Positions 37,278 to 46,426 of a stretch of DNA of 64,000 nt are shown piece by piece. Position 1 is the first letter of the stretch; the number at the start of each line of letters is the position of its first letter. Below the pieces are notes generated by a model, which was not told the origin of the DNA, searched no databases, and worked only from the letters and a program-made list of their open reading frames with translations. Where the stretch lies: positions 1-64,000 of the forward strand of contig CAMAVQ010000007.1 of NCBI GenBank assembly GCA_945861755.1, written 5' to 3'. This DNA is from Gemmatimonas phototrophica. Lineage in GTDB: Bacteria; Latescibacterota; UBA2968; UBA8231. The translations under genes and the position numbers were made by a program.

Positions 37278-38561
37278 CTAGTTCAGGGCGCGGTTGAGGC
37301 GGTGGCACAGGGCCTTGAGGCGGTTGAGTTCGGCGCTGCCCAGGAAGTGTTCGGCAAAAGCAGTCTTGTTGTGCCACAAGGGTTCGTCCAGGTCCACCAA
37401 TCCCCGGCAGGCTTCCCCGTCGGGCGTGTTTGGAATAGGGGAGAATTCGGAGAGCATCAGCCGGATACCCAGCGAGTGGGCAAAGTGCATGGAGGCTTCC
37501 ACCTCCTGCTGTTCCCCGCGCGGGTGCCCGGCGATGAGGTAGGCGGTGATCATCCGGCGGTCGGCACCGGCCGCTTCCAAGGCCGCCACTGCGGCCACCA
37601 GTTCCGCCGAGTACACCTTGCCGCCGGTCTTCTTCTGCCAGGTGTAGGCGCTGCTCTCGAAGCCCAGGTAAAAGCTCTGGAAGCCGGCCCGCACCATCAG
37701 TTGCGCTACCGGGGGGGTGATGAAACGCGCGTTGAGGGCGTTGGGGGTGTGCAACTCCAGCCCGTATCCGCGCCGGACTACCTCCTCCAATAAGGGCAGC
37801 AGCAGTTCTTCCTCCCGGAAGAGCAGGGCGTCGTCGTAAAAGGCCAGTCGTCGCACCCCGCGTTGATGCAGTAGATCGATCTCTGCCAAGGTCCGCTCTA
37901 CATTCCCCGAAAACTTTGGATAGAGCTGGGGCACCGAGCAATAGGTGCAGCGGAAGGGACAGCCCTCCGTGAGTTTGAGCACCCCCGTCTCCAGCCTTTC
38001 GTAGCCCTCCCAGAAAGGCAGGGCCTCGGCCTCGCCTTCTACGCCCAATAAATCCCATAGCGGTCCCAGATCCTGTCCCGCCACCACCAGGTCAGCACCC
38101 AGAGTACGCGCGTGTGCGGTACAGAGCGTGGCATAGACCCCGCCCAGCACCACGGCGCTCTGGGGCGAGGCGGCGCGCACCTCCTCGATCACCTCGCGCA
38201 CCCCCGGATACCAGTAGGTCATGGTGGTCTGCACCAGCACGGCGTCGAAGGGCGCTTGGTCGCGGAGAAACGCGCTCAGCAGAGCCCGCGGCAGACCAAA
38301 GCGGTGGTAGCGCCGGCGGATGGGGGCCAGGGCTGCGGGTTTGGGCAGGACCTCGGCGGGAAAGGCACCCCGGCCCCAGGGATCGCGCTTGAGGCCGGGG
38401 GGCATGCCTGGGTGCAGGCGGTCGAGGAAGTCGAAAAGCTGCAACTCGGCCTGGCCGCGCAACTGTCCGGCCACCCGCAGCAGGCCGTAGGGTTTGAGCC
38501 AGTAGTCGTAGGCGGTGAAATCGCAGATGGGCGGGTTGACCAGCAGGATGCGCAACTCCAT
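37278..38561 (-). CDS. Radical SAM protein with N-terminal B12-binding-like domain
   Basis: CPFRCTYC cluster motif; LVNPPICDFTAYDYWLKPYGLLRVAGQLRG; VLGGVYATLCTAHARTLGADLVVAG. Confidence 0.88.
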   Translation of the reverse strand: MELRILLVNPPICDFTAYDYWLKPYGLLRVAGQLRGQAELQLFDFLDRLHPGMPPGLKRDPWGRGAFPAEVLPKPAALAPIRRRYHRFGLPRALLSAFLRDQAPFDAVLVQTTMTYWYPGVREVIEEVRAASPQSAVVLGGVYATLCTAHARTLGADLVVAGQDLGPLWDLLGVEGEAEALPFWEGYERLETGVLKLTEGCPFRCTYCSVPQLYPKFSGNVERTLAEIDLLHQRGVRRLAFYDDALLFREEELLLPLLEEVVRRGYGLELHTPNALNARFITPPVAQLMVRAGFQSFYLGFESSAYTWQKKTGGKVYSAELVAAVAALEAAGADRRMITAYLIAGHPRGEQQEVEASMHFAHSLGIRLMLSEFSPIPNTPDGEACRGLVDLDEPLWHNKTAFAEHFLGSAELNRLKALCHRLNRALN

Positions 38562-39586
38562 CAAACCTCGTAGCTGGTCCAGGTCCCGGTACAGCCGTGG
38601 CCGCACCGCACGTGGAAGAGCCCCTTGGCCGGCTCGGCGAGGTACCCGGTGATGGAATAAGAGCCCTTGGCCCCGTGCCGGCAGATGCCGCCCGGATCGC
38701 CCTGGTGATCGGCCATGATCCCCTTCATCACCTGCACGTCGATGTGGCCCCAGTGCTGCTTCACCAGCTCGCGCAGGCGGTCCAGGCGCGGACAGGAGTC
38801 GGGCAGGGTGGCATCCTCGTACGGGGTGAACTCCGGGGTGAGGTAGTGGTTGGTATGCAGCCGGCAGTCGGGGTGCTCGTCGGGGTACAGGGCCACGGCC
38901 TCGGGGCGGATCTCCACGTCGGCCACCGTGCCCTCGCCGTCGCAGAAGACCATATTGCCCGCCGAGCAGGTGGGGTGCTCTTGGACCATGCGCAGGCACT
39001 GGGCCACCGTCGTTTTTTCCAGCAGGGTGCGCTTGAGCGGATAGTGGGGCAGGCCGGGACGCCAGGGGGCGTTGTACAGGGCGTTGGCGAAGTGGGCCAC
39101 CCCGTGCTGGTTCATACCCATGTACCCGAGCTGGCCGGCAAAGGTGAAGGTGATGGCCCGGGGCCGCCCATCGCTGGGCTTGAGGTGGAGCACGATGCCG
39201 AGGTCGGAGAATTCGGGAGGCAGGTCCTGGTTTTGCCCGGCGATGGGTTGGCCGGTGGCGGTGGCCGCGCCGGTGAGGGCGAAGGCGGTGCAGCCTTCGG
39301 GCCGGGCATTGACGGCCTCGCCGCGCACCTGGCAGAGCAAGGCTTCCTCGTAGGGGAGTCCGGCACCGGCGGCCAGGCCGCGCACTTCTTCTAGGTAGGC
39401 GGGGTTGAGGCGCTGGATGAAGGGCTCGAAGGCATGGGCATTGCGGCCCAGTTCGGCGCGGTCCCGGCCGGTGCTCTTCTCGATCCACCCCAGGTATTTG
39501 CGGATCAGATCGCCGGCCTGTTGGCCGTGCTGGTAGCCCATTTCGTAGGCAGTGCCGGAGACGGAGATGAGGGGAAAGGCGTGCAT
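38561..39586 (-). CDS. C45 family autoproteolytic acyltransferase/hydrolase (penicillin acyltransferase-like Ntn hydrolase)
   Basis: GTAYEMGYQHGQQAGDLIRKYL; EGCTAFALTGAATATGQPIAGQNQDLPPEF; GMNQHGVAHFANAL. Confidence 0.85.
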   Translation of the reverse strand: MHAFPLISVSGTAYEMGYQHGQQAGDLIRKYLGWIEKSTGRDRAELGRNAHAFEPFIQRLNPAYLEEVRGLAAGAGLPYEEALLCQVRGEAVNARPEGCTAFALTGAATATGQPIAGQNQDLPPEFSDLGIVLHLKPSDGRPRAITFTFAGQLGYMGMNQHGVAHFANALYNAPWRPGLPHYPLKRTLLEKTTVAQCLRMVQEHPTCSAGNMVFCDGEGTVADVEIRPEAVALYPDEHPDCRLHTNHYLTPEFTPYEDATLPDSCPRLDRLRELVKQHWGHIDVQVMKGIMADHQGDPGGICRHGAKGSYSITGYLAEPAKGLFHVRCGHGCTGTWTSYEV

Positions 39587-39661
39587 GAGGTGTGGCTCCT
39601 GTGTGGATGGCTAGGTGGTGCGCTGAGTCTAGGGGATGACTCCGCTGCTGGCAAGAGTGCT

Positions 39662-39690
39662 TTGACAGCGATGGGGGGGCGCTCTACTTT
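39662..39690 (+). promoter_or_regulatory. Predicted sigma70 promoter TTGACA-17-TACTTT
   Basis: Exact -35 at 39662-39667; -10 weaker; upstream of gene at 39722 with aaggagag SD. Confidence 0.45.
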
Positions 39691-39721
39691 GGAGCAACCC
39701 ATTTCGATAAGGAGAGAAATT

Positions 39722-40450
39722 ATGGCAGGGCTTTCGCAGGCGGATCTGGATCTGCTGCGCAAATACGACACGCCGACTATCTGCAATGTGATCGAGTTGT
39801 TCGAGGTGCGGCCAAATGACGCTGGGTACATGGATGCCCGTATCCGCGCCTGTTTTCCGGAGTTGCCGCCCATGGTGGGATACGCTTCTACGGCCACCTT
39901 CCGCTCGGCGGCCCCGGCCCGTTCGGGCGACGTGTACACCAGTCTCGACCGGCAGGTGGAGGAGTTCGGCGAGCTGCCTGGGCCCCCGGTGGTGGTCTTT
40001 CAGGATCTGGATAGCCCGACTGTTTCGGCTACCTTCGGCGAGGTGATGTGCTCCACCTACAAGGGCTTCGGGGCGGTGGGGCTGATCACCAGCGGGGCGG
40101 CCCGCGACCTGGACCAGGTGCGGGCCTTCAAATTCCCGGCCTTCAGCGACGGCACCATCTGCTCCCACGGCTATGCCCATACCCTCGATTCGAAGGTGCC
40201 AGTGCATGTGGGCGGGATCACTATTTATCCAGGTGATCTGTTACACGGGGACTGCAATGGGGTGACGACCATTCCGCACGAGATCGCCTCCGAGGTAGCC
40301 CACCTGTGCGCCGAATACATCGAGGGGGAGATGGTGGTGATCAACTACGTGCGCAGCAGCGCGCCTACGCCCAAGGGGTTGGGTGAGGCGCGGGCGGAGT
40401 GCGGCCGGCGTTTCAAGGAGATGGCAGCGCGGATCAAGGGGAAGAGGTAG
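39722..40450 (+). CDS. RraA family protein (second copy)
   Basis: YDTPTICNVIELFEVRP; AVGLITSGAARDLDQVRAFKFPAFSDGTICSHGYAH; GGITIYPGDLLHGDCNGVTTIP. Confidence 0.92.
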   Translation: MAGLSQADLDLLRKYDTPTICNVIELFEVRPNDAGYMDARIRACFPELPPMVGYASTATFRSAAPARSGDVYTSLDRQVEEFGELPGPPVVVFQDLDSPTVSATFGEVMCSTYKGFGAVGLITSGAARDLDQVRAFKFPAFSDGTICSHGYAHTLDSKVPVHVGGITIYPGDLLHGDCNGVTTIPHEIASEVAHLCAEYIEGEMVVINYVRSSAPTPKGLGEARAECGRRFKEMAARIKGKR

Positions 40451-40579
40451 GAGCGTCGGGGAGCGACCCACTCCGGCTTTTCCCGAGTCCCGGTCCTGCC
40501 GCCGACGCCCAGCCCCCAGGACCTTTCCCGGCACCACTCCCCCAGTAAAAGCCTTCGGGGTCCGCTCCCCGCCGCTCTA
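40451..40579. mobile_element. MITE-like foldback element, short copy (about 129 bp)
   Basis: Left GAGCGTCGGGGAGCGACCCACTCCGGCTTTTCCC; reverse complement of right end GAGCGGCGGGGAGCGGACCCCGAAGGCTTTTACTGGG; ends match the 47333-47553 copy. Confidence 0.65.
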
Positions 40580-40774
40580 CGCAGTCTGGCTGGTTCCGGC
40601 AGGTTCGTAGCCGGGGCAGTGGAGTACGGGCAGCGGGGGATACTTGGGATAACGCGGGTCGGTGGCGGCGCGGCGGCACAAATAGAAGGTGGCGCCGCGC
40701 TGCGAGTGGACGCGGCGCAGGTGCTGGCAGTGGGCGCAGAGGCCCGCCTCTGCGGGGGATGGTTCAGCGGCCAC
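40577..40774 (-). CDS. Small Cys-rich (zinc-binding?) protein
   Basis: AGLCAHCQHLRRVHSQRGATFYLCRRAATDPRYPKYPPLPVLHCPGYEP: CxxC...C...C spacing; start uncertain. Confidence 0.55.
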   Translation of the reverse strand: MAAEPSPAEAGLCAHCQHLRRVHSQRGATFYLCRRAATDPRYPKYPPLPVLHCPGYEPAGTSQTA

Positions 40775-40784
40775 GGGGCGCTGT

Positions 40785-42689
40785 TCAGTAGACCACGGCC
40801 ACAGTGCCGGCCTGCTGGTCCCGGTCCCGCCCCGCTTCCACCGCCAGGTAGTACACATACAGACCCGGCGGCACCAGCCTCTGGTTGTCGTCCCGGCCGT
40901 CCCAGGAAAAATGGAAGCGCCCGCTCTGCAGCGGCCCGGCGTAGACCACCCGGCGTCGGCGGCCGGACAGGTCGAAGATCTCCAGCTTCAGGGGCGCGTT
41001 GTCTGTCAGTTGCAACAGGTCGAAGGAAAAATTCACCGTCTCGTTCACCCCGTCGCCGTTGGGGGTAGCGGTCCTGGGCGCCACGATCAGATTCGCCAGG
41101 AAGCGGGTGGAGAACAAGGTACGCACGGAGAGCACGTCGCTCGCCAATTGCGGTGTCGCATCGCCCGGCTCGATCCGCTGCGCCACTTCCAGGGGGCGGT
41201 CTGTGTCCCGCAGCCAGCCGGCGAAGGGTGTGCCGTAGCGCAGCACCGGCGCGCGGAAGACCACCTCGATCAACTCTCCGGAATTCTCCGCTTTGCGGCG
41301 GGGGAAGCGGACGGCGAACAAGGTCGAGTCCGGCCCCTCGACGCGGACCTCGGCCGCCACCGGCACCCCGCCGATCTTCACGGTGTCCACCCCGGCCAGG
41401 CCAAAGGGCGCGGCGATCTCCACCTCGTCAAAACCAGAAGACGGCGCCTGGATCAAGGGCCGGATGGCGTAGGTGAACTGCGCGGTTTCTCCCAAGGGGA
41501 CCTCGGGAGGGTAGATTTCCCCTACGGCTTTTTCGGCCAGGGGCGGGGTGGTGGCCGCAAACTCGACGAATTTCAACTCGCCGCCCTCCTCGGCGGTGGG
41601 CAGAAAATCGACGCGGAATTGAAAGACCGAGTTGGGCCCCGGGGAGAGCACCGGCGTGCCGCTGCTGTCCGCAAATTCGTAGGGAGCGGTCCAGAAGCTC
41701 CAGTTGTCGCTGTCATAACTGACCTGGGCGGCTTCCCCTGGCTTCAATTGGGTATAGGCCGCCTCGTTCAGGGAGGCGCCCTTGGCGTCGAGTGAAGAGA
41801 TCTCATCCCCCCGCCCGGTGTAGCGCCAGTATACATTCGGGTCCCGGTCTTTGCCCGTCCGCGACTGGACCCAGACCTCAGCCTCCGGGTCCTGGCGGCC
41901 GCCCCAGCGGATCTTTCCCCAGATCGCCGGCGTTCCCAGATCGATGAAGGAGCTGACGTAGGAGGCGCGGTTGATATAGCCCTTCCCGTAGATCTCCACC
42001 TCGGCCACACTCACCGCCTTGGAGGACATCCGATAGAGCATCAACTCCACGTTGCGGGCCAAGGTCGGGGGAAAATACACGTCCAGGGTGTCCCGGATGT
42101 TGTCCGCCACCCTGGCGATTACCTCGTCGGCGACCAGGTAGAACTTGAGGCCGGCTTTGGCGTTGGTGCTGGCGGCGATGTCTAGCTTGTCCGGATAGTG
42201 GCCGCTCTGGGGGGTGAAGAGCCGGACCCGGTTCACCTGGAACACCCTCCCCAGATCTATGGTGAGCAGCAGCTTCGGCAGTAGGGAGGAGTACGCCTGG
42301 CCGGCGAGCGGGTCCAGAGCAGTGGGGGGCACTTCCCATTCGTAAAAGGTCTTGGGATCTCCATCGATCAGGGTTTTGGAGGCATCGGTCACCAGGAAAT
42401 TCCCGCCGGTGTAGTCATAGGCATAGGGACCGCCGCCCCGCACGATGCTAGACAGGGCGATATTGTCCTCCGGGTCCAGAAAGAGCGGTCGCAGCACCCC
42501 GGTGGCAAAGGCCTCTTCGTCGAGCCCTTCCCTGGAGGTGAAATCACTCCACTGCAATTGATGGAAGTTGACGCCTGGCTGGTCTGGGCGGGGCTGGTCG
42601 GCGCCGCCGATCCGGAAGATCTCCAGGGCGAGCAGACCTCCTGGCAGGGCGATACTCACCAGGCTGGCGATGATCAAGGCCTTTTTCAT
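40785..42689 (-). CDS. Large secreted protein with discoidin-like region(s) and C-terminal FlgD-Ig-like domain (paralogue A)
   Basis: Signal MKKALIIASLVSIALPGGLLA; SLLPKLLLTIDLGRVFQVNRVRLFTP; RTATPNGDGVNETVNFSFDLLQ...LEIFDLSGRRRRVVYAGPLQSGRFHFSWDGRDDNQRLVPPGLYVYYL. Confidence 0.72.
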   Translation of the reverse strand: MKKALIIASLVSIALPGGLLALEIFRIGGADQPRPDQPGVNFHQLQWSDFTSREGLDEEAFATGVLRPLFLDPEDNIALSSIVRGGGPYAYDYTGGNFLVTDASKTLIDGDPKTFYEWEVPPTALDPLAGQAYSSLLPKLLLTIDLGRVFQVNRVRLFTPQSGHYPDKLDIAASTNAKAGLKFYLVADEVIARVADNIRDTLDVYFPPTLARNVELMLYRMSSKAVSVAEVEIYGKGYINRASYVSSFIDLGTPAIWGKIRWGGRQDPEAEVWVQSRTGKDRDPNVYWRYTGRGDEISSLDAKGASLNEAAYTQLKPGEAAQVSYDSDNWSFWTAPYEFADSSGTPVLSPGPNSVFQFRVDFLPTAEEGGELKFVEFAATTPPLAEKAVGEIYPPEVPLGETAQFTYAIRPLIQAPSSGFDEVEIAAPFGLAGVDTVKIGGVPVAAEVRVEGPDSTLFAVRFPRRKAENSGELIEVVFRAPVLRYGTPFAGWLRDTDRPLEVAQRIEPGDATPQLASDVLSVRTLFSTRFLANLIVAPRTATPNGDGVNETVNFSFDLLQLTDNAPLKLEIFDLSGRRRRVVYAGPLQSGRFHFSWDGRDDNQRLVPPGLYVYYLAVEAGRDRDQQAGTVAVVY

Positions 42690-42709
42690 CAGGCGCCCCC
42701 CTTGCCTCT

Positions 42710-42738
42710 ATGATATGCCGGTATACAGACTGGAACAA
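42710..42738 (-). promoter_or_regulatory. Predicted promoter TTGTTC-17-TATCAT for paralogue A
   Basis: Minus-strand -35 42733-42738, -10 42710-42715. Confidence 0.4.
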
Positions 42739-42747
42739 GTGTTTGCT

Positions 42748-42775
42748 TGGACAAAGAATCGCCGCGAGGTATATT
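42748..42775 (+). promoter_or_regulatory. Predicted promoter TGGACA-16-TATATT for paralogue B
   Basis: -35 42748-42753, -10 42770-42775. Confidence 0.45.
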
Positions 42776-42826
42776 CCCTGCAAACGTGCAAACGAGCCAG
42801 TTTTTCAGGCTCTAGGAGTGCCTTTG

Positions 42827-45382
42827 ATGCGCAGGGTGCGAGTGGTAGTCTGCGGCCTCTTGATCGCGTCCACAGCGTGGGCGCAGGGTTACCGCCTCGA
42901 AGAGGACCGGGTGAGCGCTGCCCAGGACCAAGTGCGGGAATGGACCTTCCCGCAGGGGAGTCTGAGCTTTGGCGCCGAAGGGGTCCGCCCCCACCTGGTG
43001 CGGTCGCAGGTCAATGCGGTACTGGACGCCGGGACGTTTGTCCATGCCGACGGCAGCGCGGGAGGCATCCGCAACGCGGGGACCAACGCGGCACAGGCCG
43101 CGCAGAGTATCGACGGCCGGGAGGATACTTTCTGGGAGCCGGATCTGGCCGCGCCTCTAAAAGACTGGTGGGTGGAGATCGATTTGGGCCGGGCGGTGTG
43201 GGCCAAGAAAATAGTGGTGAAGTTCGCCGGTGAAGAAGAGGGAGATCCCTTTCTCCAATTCAGGGTCCTCACCTCCAATGGTCAGCCCGCCTTCTCGCAG
43301 AGCAAGGCCCTCAACTACTTTGTCGCAGGCCGCAGCGAGGGCCTCAACCAGACCCTACGCGTCTTTGAATTCGACTTGCAACCGACCTCGGCAGCGGACC
43401 CGGGTTTTGCCGGCGACGTGATCCAATTCGTGCAAGTCTCTGCCACGGCCAGCAACCTGGGACGGGCCGAGGAGATCAGCGCCGCCCGCTGGGACAGCCT
43501 GTCAGCGGCGGATCGCGGCGAGGTGCTCTACTTCCGCCGCGAGGGCTCCGGGTATGAGCGCCAGGTGGACCAGGCCGAATACCAGAGCATCGCCGACGTC
43601 GGGCAGCGCGGCCCGATCAGGTACTATCGCCGGGAACACCCCCGGCTGGCCGAGGTCGAGGTATGGACTGCGGGTGACAATATCAGCCTGGGAGCGCTGG
43701 GCCGGGGCGGCAAGATCCAAGGCTATGGCAGTTTGGGGGCCGAAGTGCTGACGGTGGACGGGGACTACAACACCTTCTGGAGCGCCCAGGTGGGCCTGCC
43801 CAGCAGTGGAGCTGATCCCTCCACCATCATTGTCCAGGATCCGGAGCGCCACCTCTTTTTTGATCTGGCCACCTGGTACTGGGTGAACCGCGTGCTCAGC
43901 GTGTACAGCAAGTCAGGTAACACCGGGTTTTCATTGCCATTTCCCAGCTACGCGGTCACGCTTTCGGATGGCAGCGTGGCGCCGGACGGCAGTTTGGTCT
44001 ACACCAACCTGGGCGGCCCAGGCCTAGGTGGGGGCGATGCGCGGCCCAGCATTTTTCTTGAGGACAATCTCTTCGATCTCACCAAGGCGCGTTATCTCAG
44101 ACTGGATTACCGCGTCATTGTCGCCCCCACTTGGTTGAACGCTGACCTCGCTGAGTTGCAGCTCTACGGCCGGGGTTTCCTCCCCCAGGTATCGCTGATG
44201 TCGGGGCTGATCGAAGTAGGGCAGAATCCCCGGATTCTCTCCACCATCAACTGGGATGCGGATACCCCGCCGGGCACCCAGGTGCAGATCCGCACCCGGA
44301 CCGGGAACCGGGTCGAGCGGCAGGTCCGCTACTTCACCAAGACCGGAACCGAGGTGAACGAGAAGGAGTACCGCAAGCTGCTGAGTTTCCAGCGGGGGGA
44401 TTCGCTGGTCGCCTCGATTCCCGGGTCGGACTGGAGCAACTGGAGCCAGTTCTACCCGCAGTCCGGGGCGGCCATCGCCTCGCCCAGCCCGCGGCGCTAT
44501 GCGCTGATCAGGGTCGATCTGCTCTCCGACGACCCCGACCAGGCGGCAACGCTGCGCGGCCTGGACCTGCGCCTGAAAGAGCCCCTGGCCAACCAAGTCC
44601 TGGGCGAAATCGCCCCGCAGAAGATCGAGCACAGCGGCGAGTCCGAGACCTTTACCCTCTTCCTCAAACCCGACTTCCAGACCAACAGCCTCAGCTTTGA
44701 CCAAGTGCTGGTCGAACTGCCGCCCAGCGCCGAGGCACAGGTGGTGGAGGTGGCCGTGGGTCTGGAGGGCGAGTTGGCCGCCGGCAGGGGGCGGGTGTAC
44801 CGCCGGGACGAAGTGGAACGGGGCGGGAGCGGCGCGGATTCGCTCTGGGTCCAACTCCCCGAAAAGGTGAAGGCGCAGGAGATGGTGGCCCTGCGTTTTT
44901 CAGGAATGCTGTACCTGGCCAGCAATGCCTTTGCCGCCTCGGTGGGTCTGGGCGCGGGGGCAGACAGGGTGTGGCAGCGGGTGGATGCGGGAGAGGCGAC
45001 GGCACTGGAAAAGGGAGTGGGCATGACCGTGCAGACCCCTTTCGCGGGGCGCTTGCTGGGCGCGGTGGAGGTGTCCCCCAACCCCTTCACCCCGAATGGA
45101 GACGGCATCAACGACACCGTGGAGCTGGTCTTTCCGGTGTTCAAGGTGCTGGGGTCCAAGGCGCTGGTGCTGGAAGTGTATAGTCTCGACGGCACCCTGG
45201 TGCGGCGCCAGGAGAAGGCCGTGGCGCACGCCGCCGGGCTCCAGCGCCTGAGTTGGGACGGCAGGGGTAGGGACGGGCGCCTGCTGCCGCCCGGGTTGTA
45301 CCTCTGCCGCGTCGGCCTCAGGGTGGAGGACCAGAGCGCCGACCAGCCGCTGACCGCCAAGCTCGTCGCCAGCGTGTACTGA
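42827..45382 (+). CDS. Large secreted protein with discoidin-like regions and C-terminal FlgD-Ig-like domain (paralogue B)
   Basis: MRRVRVVVCGLLIASTAWAQGYRLEED; DWWVEIDLGRAVWAKKIVVKF; SPNPFTPNGDGINDTVELVFPVFK...WDGRGRDGRLLPPGLYLCRVGL. Confidence 0.72.
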   Translation: MRRVRVVVCGLLIASTAWAQGYRLEEDRVSAAQDQVREWTFPQGSLSFGAEGVRPHLVRSQVNAVLDAGTFVHADGSAGGIRNAGTNAAQAAQSIDGREDTFWEPDLAAPLKDWWVEIDLGRAVWAKKIVVKFAGEEEGDPFLQFRVLTSNGQPAFSQSKALNYFVAGRSEGLNQTLRVFEFDLQPTSAADPGFAGDVIQFVQVSATASNLGRAEEISAARWDSLSAADRGEVLYFRREGSGYERQVDQAEYQSIADVGQRGPIRYYRREHPRLAEVEVWTAGDNISLGALGRGGKIQGYGSLGAEVLTVDGDYNTFWSAQVGLPSSGADPSTIIVQDPERHLFFDLATWYWVNRVLSVYSKSGNTGFSLPFPSYAVTLSDGSVAPDGSLVYTNLGGPGLGGGDARPSIFLEDNLFDLTKARYLRLDYRVIVAPTWLNADLAELQLYGRGFLPQVSLMSGLIEVGQNPRILSTINWDADTPPGTQVQIRTRTGNRVERQVRYFTKTGTEVNEKEYRKLLSFQRGDSLVASIPGSDWSNWSQFYPQSGAAIASPSPRRYALIRVDLLSDDPDQAATLRGLDLRLKEPLANQVLGEIAPQKIEHSGESETFTLFLKPDFQTNSLSFDQVLVELPPSAEAQVVEVAVGLEGELAAGRGRVYRRDEVERGGSGADSLWVQLPEKVKAQEMVALRFSGMLYLASNAFAASVGLGAGADRVWQRVDAGEATALEKGVGMTVQTPFAGRLLGAVEVSPNPFTPNGDGINDTVELVFPVFKVLGSKALVLEVYSLDGTLVRRQEKAVAHAAGLQRLSWDGRGRDGRLLPPGLYLCRVGLRVEDQSADQPLTAKLVASVY

Positions 45383-45387
45383 TCGTC

Positions 45388-46425
45388 CTACCAGCGCAGT
45401 TCTCCCGCATACTCCACCTCCTGTGCCCCCTCGACGATGCGCCCGATGGCATAGGCGCGGCAGCCCTGCGCTTCCAGATGCCGGCAGGTTTCCTCGGCAG
45501 CCTCCGGGGCCACCACCAGGGTCATGCCCACCCCCAGGTTGAAGGTGCGCAGCATATCCTCGTCGGGCACCTGGCCCACCTCGCGGATCAGGCTGAAGAG
45601 GGGCAGCACTTCGATGGACTCCAGTTCGATCAGGGCATTCAGGCCAGGGGGCAGGACGCGGTTGAGGTTACCGGCTATGCCGCCGCCGGTGATATGGGCC
45701 ATGCCGTGCAGTGCGGGCTGGGGAAAGAGGGCGCGCAGGGCCTGGAAGTAACACTGGTGGGGTTTGAGGATGGCATCGAGGAAAGATTCCCCCTGCACCT
45801 GGCGGTTGAGGATCTCCGCTTTGCGCTCCATCAGGGCGCGCACCAGGGAATAGCCATTGGTGTGCAGGCCGTTGGAAGCCAGGGCCAGCACCTGATCTCC
45901 CTCGGCGATGCGCGAGCCGTCGACGATCAGCGCTTTCTCCACCACCCCTACTACACTGGCGGTGAGGATGTAGGTGCCGGCTGGCACCACGCCGGGTTGT
46001 TCCGAGGTCTCGCCCCCGGTGAGGGTGCAGTCCTGGTCGCGGCAAGCCTGGGCCATGCCCGCCACCAGGCGGCTGACCACGGATTTTTCTAGTTTGCCGC
46101 AGACAATCACATCCTGCACCGAGAGCGGGGCCGCCCCCATGACGATGATGTCGTTGATGAGGTGGTTGACCAGATCCTGGCAGATGGATTCAACGCGCCC
46201 GTGTTGTAGGGATAGCTTCTGCTTGGAGCCGGGTTCTTCGCTCTTGAGCACCAGCACCGGGTGTTGGTAGCCTGGGAAGCGGGCATCGAAAAGGGTGGCA
46301 AAGGCGCCCAGGCGATTGAGCACCCGGGGGTCGGCCGTTTCCAGACTTTTGGCCATCTCCTTCTTGGTGGCGTCGGCGGTGGCAATGTCCACGCCGGCCT
46401 GCTGGTAGGTGAGTCCTTCGCTCAT
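45388..46425 (-). CDS. purM: Phosphoribosylformylglycinamidine cyclo-ligase
   Basis: LTYQQAGVDIATADATKKEM; HLINDIIVMGAAPLSVQDVI; GGETSEQPGVVPAGTYILTASVVGVVEK; HITGGGIAGNLNRVLP. Confidence 0.95.
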   Translation of the reverse strand: MSEGLTYQQAGVDIATADATKKEMAKSLETADPRVLNRLGAFATLFDARFPGYQHPVLVLKSEEPGSKQKLSLQHGRVESICQDLVNHLINDIIVMGAAPLSVQDVIVCGKLEKSVVSRLVAGMAQACRDQDCTLTGGETSEQPGVVPAGTYILTASVVGVVEKALIVDGSRIAEGDQVLALASNGLHTNGYSLVRALMERKAEILNRQVQGESFLDAILKPHQCYFQALRALFPQPALHGMAHITGGGIAGNLNRVLPPGLNALIELESIEVLPLFSLIREVGQVPDEDMLRTFNLGVGMTLVVAPEAAEETCRHLEAQGCRAYAIGRIVEGAQEVEYAGELRW

Positions 46426-46426
46426 T

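Noticed and set aside
37278-39488. Single 736-aa fusion ORF of radical SAM with an N-terminal extension
   Set aside because: The extension is out-of-frame translation of the C45 gene; the true start is MELRILLVNPP at 38561.
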